Source of the DNA: Gordonia jinhuaensis
GTDB taxonomy: Bacteria > Actinomycetota > Actinomycetes > Mycobacteriales > Mycobacteriaceae
DNA length: 57,267 nt
Direction of reading: 5' to 3'
Assembly (NCBI RefSeq): GCF_014639795.1
Contig: NZ_BMGC01000025.1
Location: forward strand, 1 to 57,267
Position numbers and translations under genes: made by a program. Shown one piece after another: positions 1-12,200 of this stretch (position 1 is the first letter of the stretch; the number at the start of each line of letters is the position of its first letter). The notes beneath the pieces are model-generated. The model saw only the letters and a program-made list of their open reading frames with translations, searched no databases and was not told where the DNA came from.

Positions 1-1
1 C

Positions 2-31
2 AGCATCGCCATCACGCAGGCCCAGAGCGGG
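2..31 (+). pseudogene. Fragment of NRPS condensation-domain N-terminus, out of frame with the NRPS
   Basis: Read from base 2, this stretch gives SIAITQAQSG. It resembles the first conserved motif of condensation domains (LTxAQxGIW), as in the start of EntF-type C domains. It lies in a different frame from the NRPS that continues at about position 97, and its own frame ends at TAA 77-79. It is probably the original beginning of the first C domain of the downstream synthetase, separated from it by roughly 65 bp of unrelated sequence. The match is only about ten residues at the window edge, so the call is tentative. Confidence 0.45.
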
Positions 32-102
32 AGCCGGAGAATTCGCCATAGCCGAGTATCTCAAACCCCCAACCATTAACTAACTAACGACACGAGATAC
101 TA
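32..102. other. AT-richer intervening segment with stops in all frames and an inverted repeat
   Basis: The segment contains TAACTAACTAAC (81-88 plus the preceding TTAAC), which places stop codons in all three forward frames (TAA at 77, 81 and 85) and, on the complement, in all three reverse frames. AGTATCTC (55-62) is repeated inverted as GAGATACT (94-101), with a 31-nt loop. Base composition is clearly lower in GC than the surrounding NRPS. It sits exactly where the C domain is interrupted. It could be an excision scar of a small element, a natural intergenic stretch, or an assembly or joining artefact at the window edge. Confidence 0.5.
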
Positions 103-3100
103 GCCGAACACAATCCCGACATCCCGGTCGCTGTCGCGCAGTTCATCGACCTGCCCGGTGCGATCGATCCCGACCTGCTGTCGGCGGCGATCACCCAGGC
201 CATGAGCGAGTTCGACTCGCTGTCGCTGCGTCTGCGTCGCAACGGCAGTGGTGAGGTCATCGCCTACCTCGACGACTCACCAGCCCGCGCAACCGATGTC
301 GTCGACCTGCGGTCGGCCGACGACCCGGCGGCCGCCGCGGGGGACTGGATGCGACGGGACTACGGCGCCGGCGTCGACCCCTTCGGCGATGAGCTCACCC
401 GTGTGGCGTTGCTGCAGATCGCCGATGATCACTGGCGGCTCTACCTGCGCAGCCACCACGCCATCACCGACGGATTCGGCGCCTACACGGTGATCATGCG
501 CGGCGCGCAGATCTATACCGACCTGTGTGCCGGTCGTGACGTCGAGCCGATCGCGCCGGCCGGGGCGATCGAGATCGCTCGCCTCGACGCCGCGTACGCG
601 AACTCGGCGCGCGCGGACACCGACCGCGAGTACTGGCGTGAGTTCACCGCGGCCATGCCCGACCCCGTGCACCTGGGTACTCCCGGCGCACCGTTGTCGG
701 TGCGTACCGCCACGCGCACCATCGAACTGAGCGCACCGCAGCTCGACAAGATGCGGGAACAGCTGGCGCAGTGGGAGATCGGCGCCTCGGAGTTCTATCT
801 CGCACTCTTCTCGGTCTATGTGTCGGCGGTGACCGCACGCCGGGAGATCGTCCTCACGGTTCCGATGTCGGGTCGCGTCACGCGGAAACTGCAGACCACC
901 GCCGGTGACCTGTCGAATGTGGTCCCGGTGACCATGGTGGTCGACCCCGGAGCCGATCTGGTGACCCTGGCCCGCGCGGCCCGTACGGCACTCATGGGAG
1001 CGTTGCGGCACCAGCGTCTGCGGTTCACCGAGATCGCCGCGGCACGAGGCGATTCCGGCACCACCATGTACGGACCCGTGGTCAACGTGATGAACTACGG
1101 CGACCTGCCGCGCTTCGCCGAGGTCGTGGGCCGTCCCACGGTGCTGACCTCGGGACCACTGCATCAGTTCGCACTCAACGCGGAGTTGGCCGGCGACGGT
1201 GAGATCAGGCTCGCACTCGAGGCCAACCCGGAGGCCATGAGCGAGACCGACCTCGATCGCCACCTCGTGCGGCTGCGGAGCATGGTCGAGCAGATCCTCG
1301 CCGACCCCGAGCCGCTGCGCGTCGCCGATGTCGACATCCTCACCGCCGCCGAACGCGCGGCGCTGGTCCCGATGCTCGGTGATGCGACACCCATAGCGCC
1401 GCAGACACTTCCGGAGCTCATCGCCGCAGCCGTGCGCGAGGTGCCCGATGAGATCGCCGTCGTGGACGCGACCGGTGGGCGCACCTATGCCGAACTCGAC
1501 GAGCAGGCCGACCGACTGGCCCGGCGACTGCGCCGCGACGCCCATGTCGGCCCCGGCGATGTGGTGGCGATCGCGATGCCGCGGTCGATCGACACCGTGG
1601 CGGCGGTCTGGGCGATCGCGCGCACGGGTGCGGCATTCGTACCCGTGGACACCACCTACCCGCCCGAACGCATCGCCCACATCCTCACCGATTCCGGTGC
1701 CCGCGTGGGACTGACGACCAGGGCACACGCATCGGTGCCCACGAGTGCCGGTGTAGACGGCGTCGACTGGATCCTGCTCGATGAGCTCGGGGGCGATGAC
1801 GGATCCGCCGAGATCCCCGCCACCGATCTCCCCACCGCTGAGATCACCCCCTCCGATGTCGCCTATCTGCTCTACACGTCGGGCTCGACAGGACTACCCA
1901 AGGGCGCTCTGGTATCTCACGCCGGTGTGGCGAATGTCGCTGAGCACCAACGTCGAGCACTCGGCGCGTCGCCGACATCGGTGGTGCTGCAGGTCGCGTC
2001 GCCGAGCTTCGACGCCTTCATGCTCGAGATCCTCCTCGCTCTCGGCGCCCGGGCCCGCCTGGCGTGTACCGGACCAGATGTGTTCGCCGGCGAATCACTG
2101 AGTCGGTTCATCGCGGCATCCGGTGCGACACATGCCTTCCTCACCCCGGCAGTACTGGCGACGCTGAACCCCGCCGACGTGCCGAGTCTGCGGGCACTGT
2201 TCGTCGGCGGCGAGGCGAGCTCGCCGGAGCTGCTGCATGCGTGGGCCGCCGATCGTGTTGTCTACAACATCTACGGGCCCACCGAATTCACCATCTACGC
2301 CACCGCCGAGCGTATGACCGCGCAGTCGCCGGTGCGTATCGGCCGACCCATCGAGGGTGTGGGGGCACTCGTGCTCGACGACCGGCTGGCGCCGGTACCC
2401 GTCGGCGTCCCCGGCGAGCTGTATCTGATCGGGCCGGCGATCGCGCTAGGCTACCATCGGCGACCGGGCTTGACCGCGAACCGATTCGTCGCGAACCCGG
2501 TGGCCGATGACGGTTCGCTGATGTATCGCACCGGTGATCGCGTGCGCGTGATGGCGGATGTCACCACCACAGATCTGGACACGACCTCACCGGGTGAGCG
2601 TGCCCAGGGCGAGGGTGCCCAGCTGAGCCTGGAATACCTGGGACGTGCCGATTCCCAGGTGAAGATCCGCGGCCAGCGAGTGGAACTCGGTGAGGTCGAG
2701 TCGGCGATCGCCGAGATGGTCGGCGTACGCGCGGCCGTCGCCGCGGTGCACCGTGACGATCACGGTGAACGGCTGGTGGCCTATGTGTCTCCGGCGCCGG
2801 GGTACGAACTCGACGCGCGCGCGATCGTTGACGCCCTGAGCACGCGGCTGCCGGTGCACATGGTGCCCACCAGCATCGACTTCCTCGACGCCCTGCCGCT
2901 CGCGGTGGCCGGCAAGGTCGACCGCGCACGTCTGCCTGAACCATCAGAACCGTTGTCGCGCAGCGGCGACTACGTCGAGCCGAGCGGACATGTCCAGCAT
3001 GCGGTGGCAGCGGTCTTCGCCGAGGCGACCGGCGCCGACAGGGTGGGCGCGACCGACGACTTCCTGGCGATCGGCGGCAACTCTCTCGCGGCCACCCAGG

Positions 3101-3200
3101 TGGCAACTCGGCTGACACGTGAACTGGGCGTGGATGTCTCGGTCCGCACCATCCTCGACGGACGGACCGTCGCCGGTGTCGCGGCGGCGATCACCGGGCA
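97..3200 (+). other. NRPS module 1 (C-A-T)
   Basis: The C domain is EntF-like in its N-terminal part, with HHAITDG at residues 85-91. The A domain has YTSGSTGLPKG at about 558-568 and NIYGPTE further on. Pocket residues read by alignment to PheA numbering are DALFFGIIYK, most like aliphatic codes, but this is not a firm assignment. The carrier has GGNSL with Ser961. A first module that opens with a C domain implies either an upstream donor (another NRPS, an acyl or aryl starter) or a lipid cap; the sequence does not say which. Confidence 0.8.
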
Positions 3201-6200
3201 GGGCGAAACATCCGGGTCCGGCGGCGACACAGCTGCCGCCGGCGCAGCAGAATCGGCGACCAACGCGCTTCCGCCGATCGTCGCGGTCGCGTCGACGGGG
3301 CCGGCACCGCTGTCGAGTGCCCAGCGCAGACTGTGGTTCCGTAACCGATTCGATCCCGACTCCGGTCTGGACAACATCCCGTTCGCGTTGCGGCTGCACG
3401 GCGAGGTCGACGTGGCCGCCCTGACCGCGGCGCTGGTCGACGTCATCATGCGTCACGCCCCGCTGCGGACCGTGTTCACCGACGTCGGTGGTGTCGGAGT
3501 GGGGCAGGTGGTTGACGATCCGGCGAGGATACGTGGGACGATCACCGATGAAACAGGCACTGGTGCAGCGAATCTCGATGAGCGATTGAATCAATTCGCC
3601 ACCCGGGGTTTCGATCTCACCACCGAGCTGCCGATTCGCGCGTTGGTGACCACCGATGCGGGTGACACCGTGGTGGCCGTGGCGATCCATCACATCAGCG
3701 CCGACGGACTGTCCATCGCGCCGCTGTCGGTCGACCTGATGGCCGCCTACTCCCGCAGGGCACAGGGGCAGGCTCCGGACTTCGCGCCACTGACCCTGAC
3801 CTACGCCGACTACGCGCGGTGGCAGCAGTCGCTGGCTGCCGATCTGTCCGACGCCACATCGCCGTTCGGCCGACAGATCGAGTTCTGGCGAGCCGAACTC
3901 GACGGTCTCGACGACGAACTGCCGCTCCCGCGCGATCATCGCCGCAGCGCCGACGATGCGGGCACCAGTGCGTTGATCGACATCGACATCGACATCGATC
4001 CGCAGGTCGTGCGCGCACTCGATGCACTCGCCGTCCGTACCGGCGTCACCGGCTTCATGGCAGTGCATGCCGCACTCGCAGTGGTGATGTCGGGGATGTC
4101 GTCGGCACGCGACATCCCGATCGGGATCGCGGTGTCGGGCCGTGGCGCACGAGAACTCGAGCCGCTCGTCGGCGTGTTCATCAACACCGTGGTCCTTCGA
4201 CTCGACGTCGACCCGGCGGCAACCTTCACCGATCTGCTGCGTCGCGCCGCCGACACCGATACCCGAGCGCTGGAGAACTCCGGCGTCCCCTTCGAGGATG
4301 TGGTCGACGCACTCGACCCACCGCGCATTCTCGGGCGCAATCCGCTGTTCCAGGTGGCACTGTTCTACCGGGATTGGCGCAGTACCGCACTCGAGTTCAA
4401 CGCGGCCCGTGCCGATGTGATCGAGATCGACTCCGGACACACCGAATTCGATCTCGAGTTCACCCTCACTCGCCAGGCGCAGCGGCTGACCGGAACCCTG
4501 CGCTACGCCGCCGAGTTGTTCGACCCGTCCACTGCCGAAGCAATCGTCGCGCGGCTGGATCACGTTCTGGCGCAACTGGTCGCCCATCCCGACCGCGACC
4601 TGCGCAGCATCGACTTCACGCTCCCGGATGAGTTCTCCGCCTCCGGCGGTGTCCTCCCGTCCGGCGCGGCCGCGATCGGGGCCGGTGGCGCGGACCGAAC
4701 TGATCAGCCGCACAACCCCTTCGAGGATCTCATCGAGTTCGCCGAGCGTCATCCGGACGTGGTCGCGGTCAGCTGCGATGCCACCGGCACCGACCTGACC
4801 TACCGCGACCTCGTGCAGCGTGCGAGCGCGATGGCCCACACCCTGCTCGAGCGCGGTGTCGCCAGCGACGACCTGGTGGCCGTGCACATGCAGCGTTCGG
4901 TCGATCTCGTGGTGGCGCTGCATGCGATCACGTTCGCCGGAGCGGGATACCTGCCGCTGGATATCGAGGCACCCGCAGCACGCACCCGGCGGATCATCGA
5001 GCGTTCTCAACCGGTGCTGGTGATCACCGACACCGACACGCCGCAGTTCGACCGACCCACGCGTACCTATGCCGACCTGGCCGACGAGGCGAGCCGACGC
5101 CCGGCCGAGGCGCCACTGCCGGCGCAGCGTCGCACCATCGACCCGGCGGCCTGCGCCTATGTGATCTACACCTCCGGCTCGACCGGTGAACCCAAGGGTG
5201 TGGTCATCACCCGCGGTGCACTGTGGAATCAGCTGCGTTGGCTGGCCGGCGAGTACCCGCTGTCCGCCGACGACGCCGTGCTGTTCAAGACATCGATCAC
5301 CTTCGACGCCTCCATCTGGGAGCTGTTCTGGCCCACCACGGTCGGTGCCCGCATGGTCGTCGCCCGACCCGACGGCCACCGCGACGCCCGCTACCTCAAC
5401 CGGCTGATGACCGAGCAACAGGTCACCGTCACACAGTTCGTCCCGTCGATGCTGTCGAACTTCCTGGCAGAAGTCGCCGAGGCCGGCGAGCAGGTCGCCA
5501 CGTCGATGCGGCTGGTCTTCCCCGGCGGTGAGGCTCTGCCGGCAGCGCTGGTGGAGACGCTCTACCGGCAGACGAGCGCTCAGGTGCACAACTCCTACGG
5601 TCCGACCGAGGCGACTGTCAGCGCGACCTACCACCACGCACTGCCCGGTGAGGCCGACCCGATCGCCATCGGTCGGCCCGAGACCGGCGTGGTCGCATAC
5701 GTCCTCGACGAGAGCCTGCGACGCGTTCCGGTGGGAGTCGTCGGTGAGCTCTACCTGTCGGGGATCGCACTCGCGCGCGGCTATGCCGGCGACGCCGGTC
5801 GTACCGCCGAACGATTCGTCGCCGATCCGTTCGGCGAGTACGGCATGCGGATGTACCGCACCGGTGACCTCGTCCGGCTGCGAGCCACCGGCGAGCTGGA
5901 ATACCTGGGCCGCAGCGACTTCCAGGTCAAACTGCGCGGGCTGCGCATCGAACTCCCCGAGATCGAATCGGTGCTGCGACGGTGTGACGAGGTCGCCGAC
6001 GTCGCGGTGGTGGTCCACGGTGACGACCCCGCCACCCAGATGCTCGTGGCCTACTGGGTGCCCGCGAACGACTCCGCTGATGAGGGCGTGCTGCGCGAGG
6101 CGGTGTCGCAACGCCTACCGCGCTACATGGTGCCCGAGGTGTTCATGGCGCTGCCGGCGCTGCCGCTGACGGCCAACGAGAAGCTCGATCGCCGCGCACT

Positions 6201-9200
6201 TCCCGAACCGCAACGCCGCGCAGCGGTGTTCCACCCCGCACAGGGTGCGACCGAACAGGCGGTGGCGACCGCCTTCGCGACCGTCGTCGGAACAGATCCG
6301 ACGACCATCGGCCGCGACGACAGCTTCTTCGCGCTCGGCGGCAACTCCCTGAGCGCCACCCGGTTGACGAATATTCTCGCCGAGGCGCATGCGGCGCGGG
6401 TGAGTCTGCGCGAGCTGTTCGAACATCCCACGGTCGCCGAACTGGCTGCCCTCATCACCGCGTCAGGCCGTGACGAATCCACTCGGCCGGTGCAGCTGAC
6501 CCTGCCGAACACCCGGCCCGACCGGATACCGTTGTCGGGCAATCAGAAACGACTGTGGTTCCTCAACCAGTACGAGCCCGACTCGCCGGCCTACAATCTG
6601 CCGTTCGCGCTGCGGCTGCGCGGCGCAGTCGATCTGGCGGTGCTCACCGCCGCGATCCACGACGTGGTCGATCGCCACGAGGTGCTGCGCACCCGATTCC
6701 CGATGGTCGACGGTGCCCCGGTCCAGGCCATCGACGCGCCGAGCCGCCGGACCATTCCCGTGGAGACGATCGATCCCGCCGACATCGACAGGCGGGTACA
6801 GGATCTGGCCCGCGCTCCGTTCGACCTCACCCAGGACCAACCCTTCCGGGCAGCCATCCTCGATGTCGTGTCCGAGGACACCGGCGGGAACACCGATCCC
6901 GACACCGGCCGTGATGTGGTCTTCGTCGCGGTGGTCCATCACATCGCCGCCGACGGCAGCTCCTTCGCCGCACTCGCCGCCGACCTGATGACGGCCTACG
7001 AGGCCCGGCGGCAGGGGTCGGCGCCGCGATTCGCCGACGACACGGTGCAGTACGCCGACTATGCGCTGGCCGAGGCCGAGCATGCCGGTGATGTCAACGA
7101 TCCCACCAGTGCGGCTGCGCGCAGTGCGCGCTACTGGGAGAGTGCCCTGGCCGAACTCGGCGAGGAACTGCCTCTGCCGCTGGACCGCCCGCGCCCGCAG
7201 ACCCCCAGCGGCCGCGGCGAATCGGCACGCATCGCACTGGACCCCGACACCCTCGCACGGCTGCGCGAACACGCCGCGCAGCGGGGAATCACCCTGTTCA
7301 CCGTCGTGCACGCAGCACTCGTGGTCGTGCTCGCGCGGATGAGCGCCTCCGAGGACATCGTCGTCGGTACACCGGTGAGTCGGCGTCCCTCCTCACAGCT
7401 GTCCTCGGCGGTCGGGATGTATGTCGACACCGTCGCGCTGCGCACCGCCTACCGTGCCGCAGACGATTTCGACACGCTCTGCGCGGCAGTGCTGGCCGCC
7501 GACCTCGCGGCGTTCGATCACCCCGACCTACCGTTCGACCAGATCGTCGAACTCGTGGCACCCGCACGTGAACGTTCCCATCACCCGATCTACCAGGTGA
7601 TGCTCAACCTCGAAGGCGACACCGACGACACCGTGCACCTCGGCGACATCGAGGTGTCGCGCGTAAACATCGACTGGCCGGTGTTGCAGACCGACCTGTC
7701 GATCACCGCGGTCGATCGCATCGCCTCGACATCGGCCGGTGACGGGCCCGGCGGCGACCCGTTCGAGATCGACGTCACCTACGCCACTGATGTGTTCTCG
7801 GCGCGCACCGGCACCGACATCGCACAGGCCCTGCACGCTGTACTCACCGCAGTGTCGGTTGCCCCGCAGACCCCGGTGGGCGACCTGCCGCTGTCGGCGA
7901 CCCCGATCGCACTGCCCGAGATGCCGATCGAGCAGGTCGACGACACCGACCTGTGCGGCCCGCTCATCGCCGCGGCGACCGCCACTCCCGACGCGATCGC
8001 GATCGTCGCCGGCGACACCCGGTTGACCTACGCCGAGTTCACCTCCCAGGTGTCGGCGCTCGCACGCGAACTGATCGCGGGCGGTGCCGGGCCCGACGTG
8101 GCGATCGGCGTGTCGGCGCGACGCTGCCTGGACATGGTGATCGCGATCCATGCCATCGTGCACGCCGGATCCTGCTATGTACCGATCGACCCGGCGCTGC
8201 CCGCCGAGCGGCTCGACCACATTCTGTCCACCGTCCGACCGGCATTGCTGATCGCCACTGCCGCAGGGGAATTCGACGATGTACGCGTCGACGGGGACCC
8301 GATCCGTGTGCTGCGCGTGGACTCCGCCGAACTCCCGCGCACCGATCCGATCGAAGACCACATCTCGGCGGCAGACCGACGCGGTGACATCACCGGCGAC
8401 ACGCTGGCCTACACGATGTTCACCTCCGGCTCGACCGGACGACCCAAGGGAGTCGGGGTCACGCATGCGGCGATAGCCAATCAGCTCGCCTGGATGCGCG
8501 CCGAATACCCGGTGACCGCAGACGACAACGTCGCCCACAAGATCCCCGCCACCTTCGACGTGTCGGTGTGGGAGTTGTTCTGGCCGTTGCAGTCCGGTGC
8601 CACCCTGGTGGTCGCCGACGCCGACGGGCACCGTGACCCCGAATATCTCTCGGCGCTGTTCGCCCGCGAACACGTCAGCGTCGCGGTGTTCGTCCCCTCG
8701 GGTCTGGCCGCCTTCGTCGCGGCCGGCGATCGGGCCGGCTGCGCGGATCTGCGTGACATCCTCGCGATCGGCGAGGCACTCAGCCCCGAAACCGCCCGTC
8801 GTACCATCGCATTCACCGGCGCGCGGCTGCACAACCTCTACGGCCCCACCGAGGCTGCCGTGTCGGTCACCGCGTATGAGGTCGACGAGTCCGACGAGGA
8901 GTCGTCGGTGCCGATCGGCTCACCGGAGTGGAATGTCGGCGTCGTCGTCCTCGACGAACGTCTGCACCCGGTTCCGGTTGGCTGCAGCGGTGAGCTGTAC
9001 CTGTACGGGCCGCAACTCGCCCGCGGCTATGTGGGCAACCCGGGCATCACCGCCCGGTCGTTCGTGGCGAACCCGTTCATCCCCGGCGAGCGGATGTACC
9101 GCACCGGAGACGTGGTGCGCCGCCGAGCCGACGGCACGTTGATCTATCAGGGGCGCCGGGACTTCCAGGTGAAGCTGCGCGGACAGCGCATCGAGCTCGG

Positions 9201-12200
9201 CGAGATCGAGGCCGTTCTCGAGCGTGACCCCGCCGTGGCCCAGGCGGCCGTGACGGTGGTGGGATCCGGCGAGACCGAACGTCTGGCCGCCTACGTGGTG
9301 TGCACGAGCGCGGAGACGGACGCCGCCGACACCGCCGCCCTGCACCGCACCCTCACCTCGACGCTGCCTGCCTACATGGTGCCCGCGTCGATCACCGTGC
9401 TGCCCGAGTTCCCGGTCAACGCCAGTGGAAAACTCGACCGCAAGCGCTTGCCCGAGCCCGAACACGAGCTCACGAACTCCGATGCCCGACTCGCGCAATC
9501 GCCCACCGAGACGGCGGTCGCCGAGATCGTCGCCGACGTCCTCGGACGGAGCGCACACGACCTCGACGTGGACTCGGACTTCTTCGCACTCGGCGGCAAC
9601 TCACTGCTCGCCGCCACCGCAGTGGCCCGCATTCGGGAGGCCACCAGCACACCGATCGCGCTGCGGACGCTGTTCGACGCCCCGTCGATCGCGCAGCTCG
9701 CCGAGGCGATCGACGCAGCGGCCGATCAGGCCGCAGGTGACCGCGACCGACTGCCCGAGCTCGTCGCGCACTCGCACAGACCCGACCCGATCCTGCTGTC
9801 GCTTGCGCAGCAACGGATGTGGCTGCTCGCACAGGCCGATCCCACCTCCACCGCCGAGAACATCCCCTACGCTCTGCGCCTGGAGGGCTCGCTGGACCTC
9901 GACGCCCTGCGCGCGGCTCTGACCGCGGTACTCACCCGGCACGAAACCCTGCGCACGCGCTATCCAGAAGGCGACGAGGGGCCCTATCAGGAGATCCTGG
10001 CCGTCGGTGATGCCCTCGCCGACATCGACCTCACACCGCGGACCACCGCCGGGGCAGATGCGCTCGAGGCGGCACTGCACGAGGCCGTACGCACCCCATT
10101 CGATGTGAGCGTCGCGCCACCCGTGCGACTTCGGCTGTTGCGTCAGGCCATCGATGAGCATGTCCTGGTGATGGTGGTCCACCACATCGCCGCCGACGGT
10201 CAGTCGCTGACGCCGTTGACCGCGGATCTGCTCGCCGCGTACCACGCAGCGGTGTCGTCTGCGGGACAACCGGATCTGCCGCACGCGGACGTTTCCCCGG
10301 ATCTTGCCCCAGATGTCACCTATGCCGACTACGCGCTCTGGCAGCGTGAGGTGTTCGGTACCGCGCAGGCCCCGAGTGATCGCGCGAGCGCACAACTCGA
10401 CCACTGGGTGCGGACGCTGGCCGACAGGCCCGAGAGTCTGGCGCTGCCCTACGACCACTCACCTGAGTCCACCGCCGCTGACCCAGCCCTGTCGGACTCC
10501 CGCGCCGGACGTGTGGAGACCTCTCTCGACGCGGCTCTGCGCAGGAGGATCTCGGCATGTGCGCGCACAGCCGGGGTCACCGAATTCGTCGTCTACCACG
10601 CCGCTCTGGCGGTGGTACTCGCGCGACTGACCGGTGAACGCGACATCATCGTCGGCACACCTGTCGCCGGCCGCGCCGACCCGGCGCTGGCCGGGCTGGT
10701 CGGCATGTTCGTCAACACCCTGGCGCTGCGTACCGACATCGACCCGGATGCCACCGTCGGCGACCTGCTGACAGCTGTCCGCGACACCGACGTCGCCGCA
10801 CTCGATGCCGCCGACATCCCGTTCGAACAGGTCGTCTCAGCCGTGGCCGAGCGGGCCGACGCCTCCGAGCATGGGCGTAACCCGATCGTCGATGTCCTGC
10901 TGACGGTCAACGATTTCGCCACTGCGACCCCGGAACTGGCCGGTCTGCGCGTCAGTGAGATCGAACTGCCCGCCTCCGACACCCGCTTCGCGCTGTCGTT
11001 CACCGTCTTCAACGCCGATCGTCCCGACGAGGGGTCGGCACCGGGATCAGGGTCGGGGTCGGAATCGGCGGCACGCGTCGTCCTCGAGTACGCGGCCGCG
11101 CATTTCGACCCGAGTACCGCCGAGGTGATCGGCCGTCGCTTCGTCGCGACACTGCGTAAGCTCGCCGCCGCGCCTGCCGATGATCCGGTGGATTCGCTCA
11201 CCGCCCTCCTCGACCTCGATCGGTCACTGACCGATCGGATCAACGACACCGGCCAGCCGCTCGGCGCCGGGCGGACGCTCGTCTCGGTCTTCGCCGATTC
11301 CGTTGCCGCACAGCCAGAGTCACCGGCGCTCGTGGACGACGCCACCGGTACCAGGTGGACCTACGCCGAACTGGCCGCTCGGATCCGGGTCGTGGCCGAG
11401 GTGTTGCGCGACAACGGTGTGGGACTCGGCGACCGTGTGGTGGTCGACGCCCGACGGTCGGTCGCCTCACTGGTGTCGATGTATGCGACGGTGAGCGTCG
11501 GTGCGGCCTACGTCCCTGTCGATCCGCGTCACCCGGAAACGCGCAACGGTCATGTCGTGGCCACGGCCCGACCCTCGGCCATCCTCGCGGGTGGTTCCGC
11601 GGTGGCCGCATTCGCCGCCTTCGGTGTGCCGGTCGTCGATGTCGACGAGGTCATCGGGTCGCCGGCTGTGGTCACCGACGGCGATCGCACCGGCTCGGCG
11701 CTGCGCACCGAGGACATCCCGGTCACCGCGGCGGCGTATGTCATCTTCACCTCCGGGTCGACGGGCACGCCCAAGGGTGTGACGATCAGCCACGAGGCGA
11801 TTGTCAATCAGCTGCTGTGGATTCAGGACACCTTTGCCCTGAGTGCCGACGATGCGATGCTCGCGACCATCGCCGCCACCTTCGACGTGTCGGTGTGGGA
11901 GTTGTTCTGGCCCTTGCAGTCCGGGGCGACACTCGTCCTCGCCACCGCCGACGGCCACCGCGATCCCGACTATGTGGCCGACGCATTGTCGCGCCACCGC
12001 ATCACCGTCGTGACATTCGTGCCGACGGTCCTCGGGGCCTTCCTGCGTGAGGTGTCGGCATCGGGGACCGTGCTCACCCCCACGCTGCGCGACGTTTTCG
12101 TGATCGGCGAGGCGCTGCCCGCCGAACTCATCGAGCGGTGGGATGCGGTCTCGAGCGCACCCCTGCACAACCTGTACGGGCCCACCGAGGCCGCGGTCTC

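Noticed and set aside
2944-6111. Very long open frame on the minus strand across NRPS modules 1-2
   Set aside because: It is the mirror frame of high-GC NRPS coding sequence with the same codon periodicity; the plus strand encodes clear domains and the minus translation shows no recognisable domain.
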